Positions 16,273 to 25,098 of a stretch of DNA of 64,000 bases are shown one piece after another. The DNA lies in contig PLRS01000159.1 of the NCBI GenBank assembly GCA_003164035.1, positions 1 through 64,000 of the forward strand, in the 5' to 3' direction. The notes beneath the pieces were generated by a model. That model was not told where the DNA came from. It saw only the letters and a list, made by a program, of their open reading frames with translations, and did not search any database. Each line of letters opens with the position of its first letter. The first letter of the stretch is position 1. A program made the position numbers and the translations under genes. The DNA is from Bryobacterales bacterium. GTDB taxonomy: Bacteria; Acidobacteriota; Terriglobia; Bryobacterales; Bryobacteraceae.

Positions 16273-16842
16273 ATGGGCTACCCTCATGAATTGCTTGAGT
16301 TGGCCCAGGAAATGGCCAATCTCCACTCGGACTATGCCCACCAGGCGAGTCTTCGCAGAGCGGTTTCCACAGCGTACTATGCCCTCTTTCATCTACTAAT
16401 TTCCGAGGCCACCGCCAACTGGCAGCGACCAGAGCTTCGTACCATCCTGGGACGTGTATTCGATCATGGTCCGATGAAACAGGCGGCCGACAAGAAAGTC
16501 GCTGAACTTAACAACTATTTCAAGGAGAAGCCGCCGGAGGGGCCGGAGTGGACAACTGTGTACCATCTTCACAATGTTGCCTACACGTTTGGGCAAGCGC
16601 AGTATTACCGCACTGAAGCGGATTACAACACCGGACGAGAATGGCAACTGACCGATGTTCAGTTGCACATCGACCGCATCGTCGATGCGTTCAAGAGTTG
16701 GAGCGGCATCCGAGAAGAGCCCTCGGCTCAGGCCTATCTGGTTTCGATGCTTCCGAGCAGGGAGCGGAAACAAGACGAGAGATCGCGCCCGGAGAAGCGC
16801 CCCGCGCCGACCGAGGACCCAAAGTCGTCCTGGAACGTGTGA
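16273..16842 (+). CDS. HEPN-domain protein
   Basis: The 189-residue protein has an N-terminal four-helix HEPN-type domain with the signature RRAVSTAYYALFHLL (28-42) and a second helix block TTVYHLHNVAYTFGQAQYY. The C-terminal 40 residues are polar and Arg/Lys/Pro-rich, likely disordered. HEPN proteins act as RNases or nucleotide-handling partners in toxin-antitoxin and defence systems. The RNase-type R-x4-6-H motif is not evident here, since the Arg and His are 11 residues apart, so catalysis is doubtful. It is co-directional with its small partner gene, 3 bases downstream. Confidence 0.75.
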   Translation: MGYPHELLELAQEMANLHSDYAHQASLRRAVSTAYYALFHLLISEATANWQRPELRTILGRVFDHGPMKQAADKKVAELNNYFKEKPPEGPEWTTVYHLHNVAYTFGQAQYYRTEADYNTGREWQLTDVQLHIDRIVDAFKSWSGIREEPSAQAYLVSMLPSRERKQDERSRPEKRPAPTEDPKSSWNV

Positions 16843-16928
16843 CGGCGGTCGCCAACATGGCGCTAGTGCCGCCAGAGCCCCGCGGGAACCCTTTTCTCCG
16901 GCCGGGAGTCCAACTAACATTAGTACAG

Positions 16929-18641
16929 ATGCAGTTCTTCTCCTGGGTTGGCACCCGCTTCCGGGCCGGCGTTGTATTTTGCCTGGCGAGCACCATTGGC
17001 TTCTGCGCCGCCGCGGGCCAGCAGCCGCCAGTCATTCTGATTTCGATCGACACGCTTCGCGCCGATCACGTCGGCGCCTACGGCTATCACCGCATCTCGA
17101 CTCCTAATATCGATTCGTTCGCCGCCGGCGGAACGCTCGTCGCTAACGCCGCCTGCCAGACGCCCCTCACCCTCCCTTCTCACACGTCGCTTTTCACCTC
17201 GACCTACCCATTCCAGAGCGGCATTCAGGAGAACGCCGAGATCGTACCGTGTGGAGCCGTTACCCTGGCCGGCGTCCTGAAGGCTCGCGGTTACAGGACC
17301 GCAGGTTTCATCGGCGGCGTCTTCCTGGAACGCCAGATGGGCCTCGACCAGGGTTTCGATACCTACGACAGCCCCTTCAGTTTCGAGGCCTTTTCACCCC
17401 TTTCGGGCGAGATGTTCTTTGGCGGCGTCGCCAATCCGTACTCGGTGCGGGATCGCCGCGATGGCGTGCTGGTGGTGGGCGCGGCCCTACGCTGGCTCGC
17501 CGCCCAGCGCGGTCAACCCGTCTTCGTCTTTATTCACCTCTTCGATCTGCATACGCCCTACAGCCTGCCGGAGGAAGCCGCGCGCCGCCAGGGTATTTCG
17601 CGCTACGATGCCCAGCTTCAATACGTGGATGGGCTGATCGGCCGGTTGAAGCGCGGGCTCGCCGAGAGCGGCTGGTGGGACAAGTCGCTCGCCATTCTAT
17701 TGTCCGATCACGGCGAAGGGCTCGGCGACCACGGCGAGTCTCTCCACGGCTGTTTCCTTTACCAAAGCACGGTGCGCGTGCCGCTGGTCTTCCACTGGCC
17801 CGTGGGCTCCGCTGCTCACCCGGCCCGCATCGAACGGCCCGCCGGGTTGATCGACGTTGCGCCCACCATCCTCGATTTCGTGAACGCGCCCGCGCCGCCG
17901 TCCTTCGTTGGCGCCAGCCTGCTCGGAACCGCGCCGCACGCGGTCTACAGCGAAACCCTCTACACCCACGATTCGTTCGGTTGGGCCGCCCTTCGAAGCG
18001 TCCGCCTGGGTACACACAAATACATCGACGCGCCGCGGCCGGAACTTTACGATCTGGACAAGGACCCGGCAGAGCGCAACAACATTGCGACTGCCAATCC
18101 CGGCCAGGCGCGCGCGCTGCGTACCGAACTTACCAACCTTCTGGCCCGATATGCGCGGCCCCAGCCCACCGAGGCGGCCGCGGCCACGCCCGAATCCCGG
18201 AAGCTTCTCGCCTCTCTCGGTTATCTCGCTCCCGGGCCGCGCACGCGTGTGGCCGGCTCCGCGCCCGATCCCAAGGACCGCCTTGCCGAATACCGGCTCT
18301 ACGAGAAGTCCATGGATGCCGTCACCGGCCGCCGCTTGAACGAGGCCGTAGCGCTGCTCCTGCAAATTCTCGCCCAGGACCCGGCCAGCGCCGTGGCGCG
18401 CCGCGATCTGGGCTCCTGCTACCTCGACCTGCACGATTATGCCAAAGCCCGCGCCAGCTTCGAACAGGTGGTCATGGCCGCGCCGGACGACTATCCGTCG
18501 CAGTTCGGACTGGGCTTGGCGGACAAACACCTCGGGCTCACCGGCGAAGCCCGCACTCATTTCGAAGCGGCCTGCCGGCTTGCCCCTCGGGCGCTGCAGT
18601 GCCAACGCGAGCTGGACGCGCTGAAGCAGGGAGCGAACTGA
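16929..18641 (+). CDS. exported sulfatase-like hydrolase with C-terminal TPR
   Basis: From ATG 16929 the product is 570 residues: signal peptide (about 1-29), a sulfatase/alkaline-phosphatase superfamily domain (about 33-430), and TPR-like repeats (about 460-565). Metal-site motifs ISIDTLRADHVGAYGY and LSDHGEGLGDHGE are present. The nucleophile block reads TLPSHTSLFTS, so Thr occupies the place of the Cys/Ser that becomes formylglycine in true sulfatases (C-x-P-x-R). That points to a phosphodiesterase, phosphotransferase or other esterase rather than sulfatase chemistry. An in-frame ATG at 16857 is possible but would bury the signal peptide. It is followed after 31 bases by another hydrolase of the same superfamily. 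Confidence 0.85.
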   Translation: MQFFSWVGTRFRAGVVFCLASTIGFCAAAGQQPPVILISIDTLRADHVGAYGYHRISTPNIDSFAAGGTLVANAACQTPLTLPSHTSLFTSTYPFQSGIQENAEIVPCGAVTLAGVLKARGYRTAGFIGGVFLERQMGLDQGFDTYDSPFSFEAFSPLSGEMFFGGVANPYSVRDRRDGVLVVGAALRWLAAQRGQPVFVFIHLFDLHTPYSLPEEAARRQGISRYDAQLQYVDGLIGRLKRGLAESGWWDKSLAILLSDHGEGLGDHGESLHGCFLYQSTVRVPLVFHWPVGSAAHPARIERPAGLIDVAPTILDFVNAPAPPSFVGASLLGTAPHAVYSETLYTHDSFGWAALRSVRLGTHKYIDAPRPELYDLDKDPAERNNIATANPGQARALRTELTNLLARYARPQPTEAAAATPESRKLLASLGYLAPGPRTRVAGSAPDPKDRLAEYRLYEKSMDAVTGRRLNEAVALLLQILAQDPASAVARRDLGSCYLDLHDYAKARASFEQVVMAAPDDYPSQFGLGLADKHLGLTGEARTHFEAACRLAPRALQCQRELDALKQGAN

Positions 18642-18672
18642 TGGCCGTGTCCACGCCGGTATTCTCCGCCCC

Positions 18673-20532
18673 ATGAAACCCGTGGCGGCAACGTTCCTGG
18701 TAATGTTCCTGGCTGCCTGTGGCCATTCGCCGTCCCAGGCCCACGGCAAGCGGCTGATCGTCCTCGGGGTCGACGGCATGGACCCGGGGTTTGTGGAACG
18801 CCACTGGAGCGCGCTGCCCAACCTGGCGCGCCTGCGCGATGGCGGCGGTTTCGCGCGGCTGGCTACCACTATGCCGCCGCAGAGCCCGGTAGCGTGGTCC
18901 ACTTTTATGACCGGCACCGATCCGGCCGTCCACGGGCTCTTCGATTTTGTGCACCGCGATCCCGCCACCCTGCAGCCATTTTCGTCCATGGCCGGGCTTG
19001 TGACGCCGGCGCACCAATTGGCGATCGGGCCCTACCTGCTGCCGCTTTCTTCGGCGCGCGTCCGGTCGTTCCGCACCGGCCAGCCGTTTTGGGGGCTTCT
19101 GGCCGAACACGGCATTCCCGTCACCGTGGTTCGCATACCGGTCAACTACCCGCCGGCCGCCTATGGCCACGAACTGGCCGGCATGGGAACGCCGGACCTT
19201 GAGGGCACGTTCGGCACCTTCACCTGGTACACGGACGACCCCGCCGATACCGCCGGCGATGTGTCCGGTGGACGCATTGTCCAGGTCGAGCGCGTCGGCA
19301 ACCGCGTGACCCTCCCGGTGGAGGGCCCGCCCAATACCCTCCGCCGCGACCGCCGCTCCACCAGCCTGGAAATGACCGCCGACGTCGACCTCGACCAACC
19401 CGCTGCCCGGTTCCGGATCGGCGAGTCCGTGTTCATCCTGCGCCAGGGCGAGTGGTCGCCGTGGATTCGCGTGCGGTTCCCGCTCGTCCCGCATCTGGCC
19501 GGCGTCGCGGCCATGTTCCGGCTCTACGCGCGCGAGCTCCAGCCTGGGTTTCGCCTCTACCGATCGCCGTTGAACGCGGACCCGGCCGAACCCGCGCTGC
19601 CCCTCTCCACCCCCGCCGGCTGGAGCCGCGAACTCGCCAGCCGTTTGGGCCCGTTTTACACCCAAGGGATCGAAGAGGATACTTCGGCTGTGCGGCAGGG
19701 CGCACTGACGCTGCCCGAGTACCTGGAACAGAGCCGGCTGGTTTCCGCCGGGCGGCGGGCCATGCTGCGCGATTGCCTCGACCACTTCCGGGACGGGTTC
19801 CTCTTCTTCTACTTTTCCGAAGTGGATCAGAATTCGCACTTGCTGTGGGGCCGCCACGAAGCCGAGCTGCTGGAAACCTACCAATCGGTGGATCGTGCCA
19901 TTGGCGGCGTGCTGGAACGAGCCGCCGGCGCCACCGTCATGGTGATGTCCGATCACGGTTTTGCCGCCTTCGATTACGCCGTGAATCTGAATACCTGGCT
20001 ATGGCGCGAGGGCTTCCTCGCTCTGGGCGCCGGAACCTCGCTCGCGGACGTCGATTGGGGCCGAACCAAAGCCTACGCCATGGGTTTGAACGCGCTCTAC
20101 GTCAATCTCGCCGGCCGCGAACGGCACGGCATCGTCCAGCCCGGCGCCGAGCGCGACAAGTTGGTTGCGGACCTGGTCCGGCGCCTCGGTGCCTTCCGCG
20201 ATCCGGCCACCGGCCAGGCGGTGATCGCCGATGTCTCCTCGCCCGGCAAATCCGCCAGCCGCTTCGCTCCCGACCTGATCGTGGGTTACGCACCGCCCTA
20301 CCGCGCGTCCTGGGAAACGGCCATGGGCGGCGTGCCAGGCACCGTCATCGAACCGAACCGGGACGCCTGGATTGGCGACCACTGCATGGCGGCCGCTTCG
20401 GTTCCCGGGGTGTTGCTCGGCACCAGAAGGCCGCGCCTTACCGACCCCGGCCTGAAAGACCTGCCCGTGACCATCCTGAAAGAGTTCGGCATCGCGCCGC
20501 CCCCGCCGATGACCGGCCGGGCCATCTATTGA
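18673..20532 (+). CDS. alkaline phosphatase superfamily (phosphodiesterase-like) lipoprotein
   Basis: This 619-residue protein has a lipoprotein signal (lipobox LAAC, Cys 16). The body shows the type I phosphodiesterase/nucleotide pyrophosphatase layout: metal-site LIVLGVDGMDPGFVE, a nucleophile region MPPQSPVAWSTFMTG with Ser in place, and metal-site blocks YFSEVDQNSHLLWG and VMSDHGFAAFDYAV. It probably hydrolyses a phosphate or phosphonate ester in the periplasm; the natural substrate is unknown. It is the second gene of a two-gene operon with the sulfatase-like protein. Confidence 0.85.
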   Translation: MKPVAATFLVMFLAACGHSPSQAHGKRLIVLGVDGMDPGFVERHWSALPNLARLRDGGGFARLATTMPPQSPVAWSTFMTGTDPAVHGLFDFVHRDPATLQPFSSMAGLVTPAHQLAIGPYLLPLSSARVRSFRTGQPFWGLLAEHGIPVTVVRIPVNYPPAAYGHELAGMGTPDLEGTFGTFTWYTDDPADTAGDVSGGRIVQVERVGNRVTLPVEGPPNTLRRDRRSTSLEMTADVDLDQPAARFRIGESVFILRQGEWSPWIRVRFPLVPHLAGVAAMFRLYARELQPGFRLYRSPLNADPAEPALPLSTPAGWSRELASRLGPFYTQGIEEDTSAVRQGALTLPEYLEQSRLVSAGRRAMLRDCLDHFRDGFLFFYFSEVDQNSHLLWGRHEAELLETYQSVDRAIGGVLERAAGATVMVMSDHGFAAFDYAVNLNTWLWREGFLALGAGTSLADVDWGRTKAYAMGLNALYVNLAGRERHGIVQPGAERDKLVADLVRRLGAFRDPATGQAVIADVSSPGKSASRFAPDLIVGYAPPYRASWETAMGGVPGTVIEPNRDAWIGDHCMAAASVPGVLLGTRRPRLTDPGLKDLPVTILKEFGIAPPPPMTGRAIY

Positions 20533-20535
20533 GGT

Positions 20536-22932
20536 TCAACCCATTACCACTTCCACCCGGTGAACGCTTCCGGCGGGCTGCGGAGGAATCGGGCCTGTCC
20601 ACAAGTCGCCATTAAAGGTGACGCTCCTGACGCCCTTTTCCACCCCGTTCGGATTGGTCACCGTGATCCGGAACGTCGCGCCGCGCCATTGGCGGGTTAC
20701 CTGGAACTGTTTCCACGCGGCGGGGATGCAGGGGTCGATTTCGAGCCCATGGAAGCTCAGGCGGATACCGAGGATCCAGCGCGTGGCGGCGGTGTAGTTC
20801 CAACCCGCGCTGCCGGTCAGCCAGGGATGGCGGGCGCGGCCATAGGCGGTGTGGTCGCGGCCCATCACGAACTGGCAATACGAATACGGCTCGGCTTCGC
20901 GGATTTCGATCCGCTCGTTCTGGTTCGAGGGCAGCAGGGAATCGTAGAACTTCAGGGCTTGGGAGCCGCGGCCCAGCTTGCATTCGGCGATCACGGCCCA
21001 GGGATTGGGATGGCTGAAGATGGCGCCGTTTTCTTTGATGCCTTTATAGACCCGGGCCACGAAGCCGATATCGTCGTTAGGCTTCGAGAACGCCGGCCAC
21101 AAAAGATGGATGCCGTAGGAAGAGTAAAGATACCGGTCCACGGCGTCCATGGCGGAGCGGGCGCGTTCCTCCGATGCGGCGCCGGAGACCACGGCCCAAG
21201 TGTTGCTCTCGATGAAGATCTTGCCTTCGTCGCTGGCGCGCGTGCCGATCCTGACGCCCTTGGCGGTGATGCCGCGGATGTACCACTCGCCATCCCAAAG
21301 TTGGCTCTCGCAGGCGGTTCGCACCTTTTCCGCAAGCAGGCTGTAGGTGTGCGCATCTTCGTGGCGGCCGAGATATTCGGAGGCCTCGACGAACGCACCC
21401 AGAGCCCAGTGATGCAGGAAGGAAACCATGGCGCTTTCGCCGCCGCCGAGATTCAGGCAGTCGTTCCAGTCCGCGCGCAGACCTTTGCAAATGCCGGTTG
21501 CGCCGACCTCGCGGGCGGAAAAGTCCAGGGCGCGCTTGAGGTGGTCGTATACGGTGGCCTGGCCCGCGTCGGCGAACGGAACCTCCTCATCGAAAAGCGC
21601 CACATCGCCAGTCTCTTTCACATATTCGCAAACGGAAGGCACCAGCCACAGCGCGTCGTCGGAGCAGACGTCGGCCAGGCCGTGGATCAGGCTCTTGCGG
21701 TCGGGCGTGGGCGTGACGGTAGGGGATTTGAATTTGGGCGCGGTCTGTTTTTCGGGGTCGAACCAATCGGGGTCGAAAAGGTGAAGGCCGTAGCCCTGGC
21801 TCACCTGGCCTTGCAACAGTTCGACGATGCGCTGCCGGCACTTGGCGGGATTGGTGTGAACTACGCTCATCACGTCCTGGGAAGTGTCGCGATAGCCCAG
21901 GCCGGTGCGCCCGCCGACTTCGATGAAGGATGCGAAGCGCGACCAGACCACGCAGGTTTCCGCCTGGTAGAAAGTCCAGGTGTTGACCATGGTGTCGAGG
22001 CCGGAGTGGGGCGTCTGGCATTGGAAGATGTCGAGCTTCGCCTGCCAGTACCGGCGGAGGGCGTCGAAAGCATGGTCGACGTTGGCGGGAACGGAGTATT
22101 TCGCTCGGATCTCGCGGCCCTTTGAGCGCGGGCCGACGCCGAGCAGGAACAGCAGGCGCGCCTCTTCGCCGGGGGCGAGCAAGAGGCGCTTGTGGAGCGC
22201 ACCGCAGTGATTGCCACCCAGCTCCGTGCTGTTGCGGCACTCGCCCCGCTCCACAGCGATGGGGTTGTTTTCAGTGCGGTAAGGGCCTAGAAAACTGTCG
22301 CGAACCGAGTCGAAGCTATCGGGATCGAAGCTGGCGGTGAAGTAGTGGAAAGTCCAAGGCTCGTAGAAAAAGTCGTATTCAATGACGCTGTCGTCGAAGC
22401 TGGAGCCCGCGGCGTAGAGGCTCATCTGGAGGTTCTGGTTGTCGATTTCGACGTGGTGGAAGGAAAACTCCAGGTAGCCGAAGACGCTGAGACTGCGCGG
22501 CGTCGAGCCGGTATTGCGGGTTCGCAAGTCCCACAGTTCCACGTCGTCGCCGAGCGGGATGAAGACGGTCTGCTCGGCAGCGATGTCCCGGTAGTCGCAG
22601 GAGAATCTCGAGTAGGAGAGGCCGTGGCGGCATTCGTATTTGGCCTGCGCCAGATCCTTGCCGACGGGCTGCCAGGAAACCGACCAGTATTCGCCGGTCT
22701 GGTCGTCGCGAAGGTAGACGTAGTGGCCGGGGCGGTCGAGCGGAACGCCGTTGGGACGGAAACGGGTGACGCGCTGGTGCTCGGCATGCTTGTAGAACGA
22801 ATAGCCGCCGGCGTTCTGGGAGAGAACCGTGCACAGGTTCTCGACGCCGATGTAGTTGGTCCAGGAAACCGGGACGTCGGGACGTTCAACCACGTATTCG
22901 CGGGCGGTATTGTCGAAATGGCCGTAGCGCAT
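20536..22932 (-). CDS. chbP: GH94 phosphorylase, N,N'-diacetylchitobiose phosphorylase-like
   Basis: The 798-residue cytoplasmic enzyme matches the length (about 800) and landmark blocks I recall for Vibrio chitobiose phosphorylase: MRYGHFDNTAREYVVERPDV, TNYIGVENLCTVLSQNAGGY, RPGHYVYLRDD, ETCVVWSRFASFIEVGGRTG, GYGLHLFDPDWFDPEK and the catalytic-Asp block GLRADWNDCLNLGGGE (485-499). The reaction is reversible phosphorolysis of (GlcNAc)2 to GlcNAc-1-phosphate and GlcNAc. Other GH94 specificities (cellobiose, cellodextrin) have different N-terminal blocks. It is the last gene of an operon with a sugar-phosphate mutase fusion (gap 9 bases) and an AmpG-like permease. Confidence 0.88.
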   Translation of the reverse strand: MRYGHFDNTAREYVVERPDVPVSWTNYIGVENLCTVLSQNAGGYSFYKHAEHQRVTRFRPNGVPLDRPGHYVYLRDDQTGEYWSVSWQPVGKDLAQAKYECRHGLSYSRFSCDYRDIAAEQTVFIPLGDDVELWDLRTRNTGSTPRSLSVFGYLEFSFHHVEIDNQNLQMSLYAAGSSFDDSVIEYDFFYEPWTFHYFTASFDPDSFDSVRDSFLGPYRTENNPIAVERGECRNSTELGGNHCGALHKRLLLAPGEEARLLFLLGVGPRSKGREIRAKYSVPANVDHAFDALRRYWQAKLDIFQCQTPHSGLDTMVNTWTFYQAETCVVWSRFASFIEVGGRTGLGYRDTSQDVMSVVHTNPAKCRQRIVELLQGQVSQGYGLHLFDPDWFDPEKQTAPKFKSPTVTPTPDRKSLIHGLADVCSDDALWLVPSVCEYVKETGDVALFDEEVPFADAGQATVYDHLKRALDFSAREVGATGICKGLRADWNDCLNLGGGESAMVSFLHHWALGAFVEASEYLGRHEDAHTYSLLAEKVRTACESQLWDGEWYIRGITAKGVRIGTRASDEGKIFIESNTWAVVSGAASEERARSAMDAVDRYLYSSYGIHLLWPAFSKPNDDIGFVARVYKGIKENGAIFSHPNPWAVIAECKLGRGSQALKFYDSLLPSNQNERIEIREAEPYSYCQFVMGRDHTAYGRARHPWLTGSAGWNYTAATRWILGIRLSFHGLEIDPCIPAAWKQFQVTRQWRGATFRITVTNPNGVEKGVRSVTFNGDLWTGPIPPQPAGSVHRVEVVMG

Positions 22933-22941
22933 GGGGATTTC

Positions 22942-25098
22942 TCAGGCCTTCACGAACTGGCGCAGCCACCCGAGCAGTTCGGCGGCTTTTTCGGGGGAAT
23001 CGGCTTCCACCGCCAGGCGCAGGACGGGTTCGGTGCCGGAGAAGCGGAGCAGCGCCCAGTTGTCGTTTTCCAGGTACAGCTTGGTGCCGTCGGCGTGCGA
23101 GATCTTCAGAACCGGGTAAGAGGCGATGCGGTCGCTGGGAGCTTCACGCAATCGCCGCGGAATGGCCACGCGCATCTCGGGCGTAGCCGGAATGCTCTCT
23201 TCCGCCTGGTAGAGACGGCCGGTAAGGGCATAGACGCGCTCGAGAAGCTGGGAAATCTTCTGGCCGGTTTTGGCCAGCATTTCCACCACCAGGGCGCAGG
23301 CGAAAATGCCGTCTTTGCCCAGGATGTGGCCGCGAATGGTGAGGCCGCCGGAGGATTCGCCGCCCAGCACGGCATCGTGCCCGACCATGGCCGCGACGAT
23401 GTGTTTGAAGCCCACCGGCACTTCGTAGCACTCCTCGCCCAGGCGGTGGGCGAGGCGATCCAGCAGGTGCGTGGTGGCCAGGTTGCGGACCACGCCGCCG
23501 CGGCTGCCGCGCACCTCGTGCAGATACCAATAAAGGAGCAGAAGGAGGTCGTCGACCGAGACATACTCGCCGCGTTCGTCCACGATCGCGATGCGGTCGG
23601 CGTCGCCATCCATGGCCAGCCCCAGGTCGTAACCGTCGTCGCGCATGGTGGAGCTAAGCAGCCGGAGCGCTTCGGGATTGGGCGCCGGTGAGCGGCCGCC
23701 GAACAAGGGGTTGTGGCGCTCGTGGATAAAGGTCACGCGGCAGCGGGCTTCGGTCAGGACCGTGCCTAGAGTGAGCTGGCCGACGCCGTACATGGGGTCG
23801 ACGATAACTTTCAGTTCGGCGTTGCGAATGGCTTCCAGATCGATGAGAGCTTCGACGGCGTCGACGTATTCGTTGGTGAAATCGCCGCGCTCGACGATGC
23901 CCGCGTCGAGCGCCAGGTCGAGTTCCAGTTTGATCACCCGCTCCGGAGCGAGTGCGTTGGTTTCGGCCTCGATCTGGCGGGTTTCGTGGTCGAGCAGCAG
24001 CGAGCCATCGCCGTGAAAGACCTTCAGCCCGTTCCACTCCGGCGGGTTATGGCTGGCGGTGAAGGCCAGCCCGTAGGCCGAGCCGCGGCGGGCGGTGGCG
24101 TAGGTGATCAGTGGGGTGGGCGCGGGCTCGGTTAAAAGGACCGAAGCGATGTTGTTGCCGGCGAAAACCTCGACGGCGGCTTCGGCGGCTTGCCGGGAAA
24201 GGAAGCGGCGGTCATAGCCGACGATCACGCCGCGCTTCTCCTGGCCCTGGCGCGTGATTTCATTGGCCAGCGCCTGGCAGAGGCGGCGGACGTTGTGCAT
24301 GGTGAAGCCTTCACCGATGATGGCGCGCCAGCCGCCGGTGCCGAAGGTTACCAGGTTTTGCTCCTCCTGGCGGCGCGGGCGATAGAGTCGCTTCTGCAGG
24401 ATGAATTCGGCCCGTGCCAGGTCCTCGGCGTTGTTGATGCCCTGCACTTCGTCGGGGTCGTAGATCTGGTAGCTTTCGACGCGCAATCCGGAGCGGATGA
24501 GCTCATGAACGCAGTCGGTGAAGCGGAATTCGCCGTCGACGGGGGACGGGGAAAGCCGGGCCAGGGCGGCCGAGATCATGCCCGAATCGACCACGTAGGC
24601 GCCCACGTTCAGCTCGCGAATGGCGCGCACCTGGGGCGTGGCCTCGGTATCTTCAATGATATCGATGATGCTCCCGGCGGCGTCGCGGATGATGCGGCCA
24701 TAGGGCAGCGGCCGATCGACTACCGCGGTGAGCAGCGTGGCGTGAGCTTTCCGCAAGGTATGGCGATTGAGCAGGCCGCGAATCGAGCCGGGGCGGAACA
24801 GGGGTGTGTCTCCGTAGAGGATGAGCAGATCGCCATGGAAGCCGGCGAGGAGCGAAACGGCATGGCGGACGGCATCCCCGGTGCCGAGCGGGTTTTCCTG
24901 AACGACGTAGCGATAGCGCTCGCCAAGGTGCGCGCGCACGTCGTCGTTATGGCTTCCGACGACGATGTAGATGTCCTCCGGCGGGACGTTTTCGAGGGCA
25001 TTCAGGATGACGCACTCGAGGATGCTCCGCTCGCCGAGCGGTTGGAGCAGGATGGAATCTCCGGCGGCCAGGACGATTGCTTTCAGGGTTTCAGACAC
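22942..25098 (-). CDS. GlmU-like nucleotidyltransferase / phosphohexomutase fusion
   Basis: The 718-residue protein joins a GlmU-like nucleotidyltransferase (1-245) to a phosphohexomutase (about 248-718). The mutase half is complete: phosphoserine loop TASHNP (347-352), metal site DGDADR (497-502), sugar-specificity loop GESSGG (580-585) and phosphate-binding RFSGTEP (685-691). The N-terminal half keeps LAAG (9-12), ENPLGTGDAVRHA, LYGDTPL (94-100) and ELNVG, but the GxGTRM-x-PK signature after LAAG is replaced by DSILLQPLGERS, lacking the UTP-contacting Lys. Next to chbP it would convert GlcNAc-1-P to GlcNAc-6-P and possibly UDP-GlcNAc. It overlaps the permease gene by 8 bases. Confidence 0.85.
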   Translation of the reverse strand: MSETLKAIVLAAGDSILLQPLGERSILECVILNALENVPPEDIYIVVGSHNDDVRAHLGERYRYVVQENPLGTGDAVRHAVSLLAGFHGDLLILYGDTPLFRPGSIRGLLNRHTLRKAHATLLTAVVDRPLPYGRIIRDAAGSIIDIIEDTEATPQVRAIRELNVGAYVVDSGMISAALARLSPSPVDGEFRFTDCVHELIRSGLRVESYQIYDPDEVQGINNAEDLARAEFILQKRLYRPRRQEEQNLVTFGTGGWRAIIGEGFTMHNVRRLCQALANEITRQGQEKRGVIVGYDRRFLSRQAAEAAVEVFAGNNIASVLLTEPAPTPLITYATARRGSAYGLAFTASHNPPEWNGLKVFHGDGSLLLDHETRQIEAETNALAPERVIKLELDLALDAGIVERGDFTNEYVDAVEALIDLEAIRNAELKVIVDPMYGVGQLTLGTVLTEARCRVTFIHERHNPLFGGRSPAPNPEALRLLSSTMRDDGYDLGLAMDGDADRIAIVDERGEYVSVDDLLLLLYWYLHEVRGSRGGVVRNLATTHLLDRLAHRLGEECYEVPVGFKHIVAAMVGHDAVLGGESSGGLTIRGHILGKDGIFACALVVEMLAKTGQKISQLLERVYALTGRLYQAEESIPATPEMRVAIPRRLREAPSDRIASYPVLKISHADGTKLYLENDNWALLRFSGTEPVLRLAVEADSPEKAAELLGWLRQFVKA

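Noticed and set aside
20560-22125. Plus-strand open frame of 521 codons opposite chbP
   Set aside because: Antisense to the GH94 gene, with shadow-type composition and no family features.
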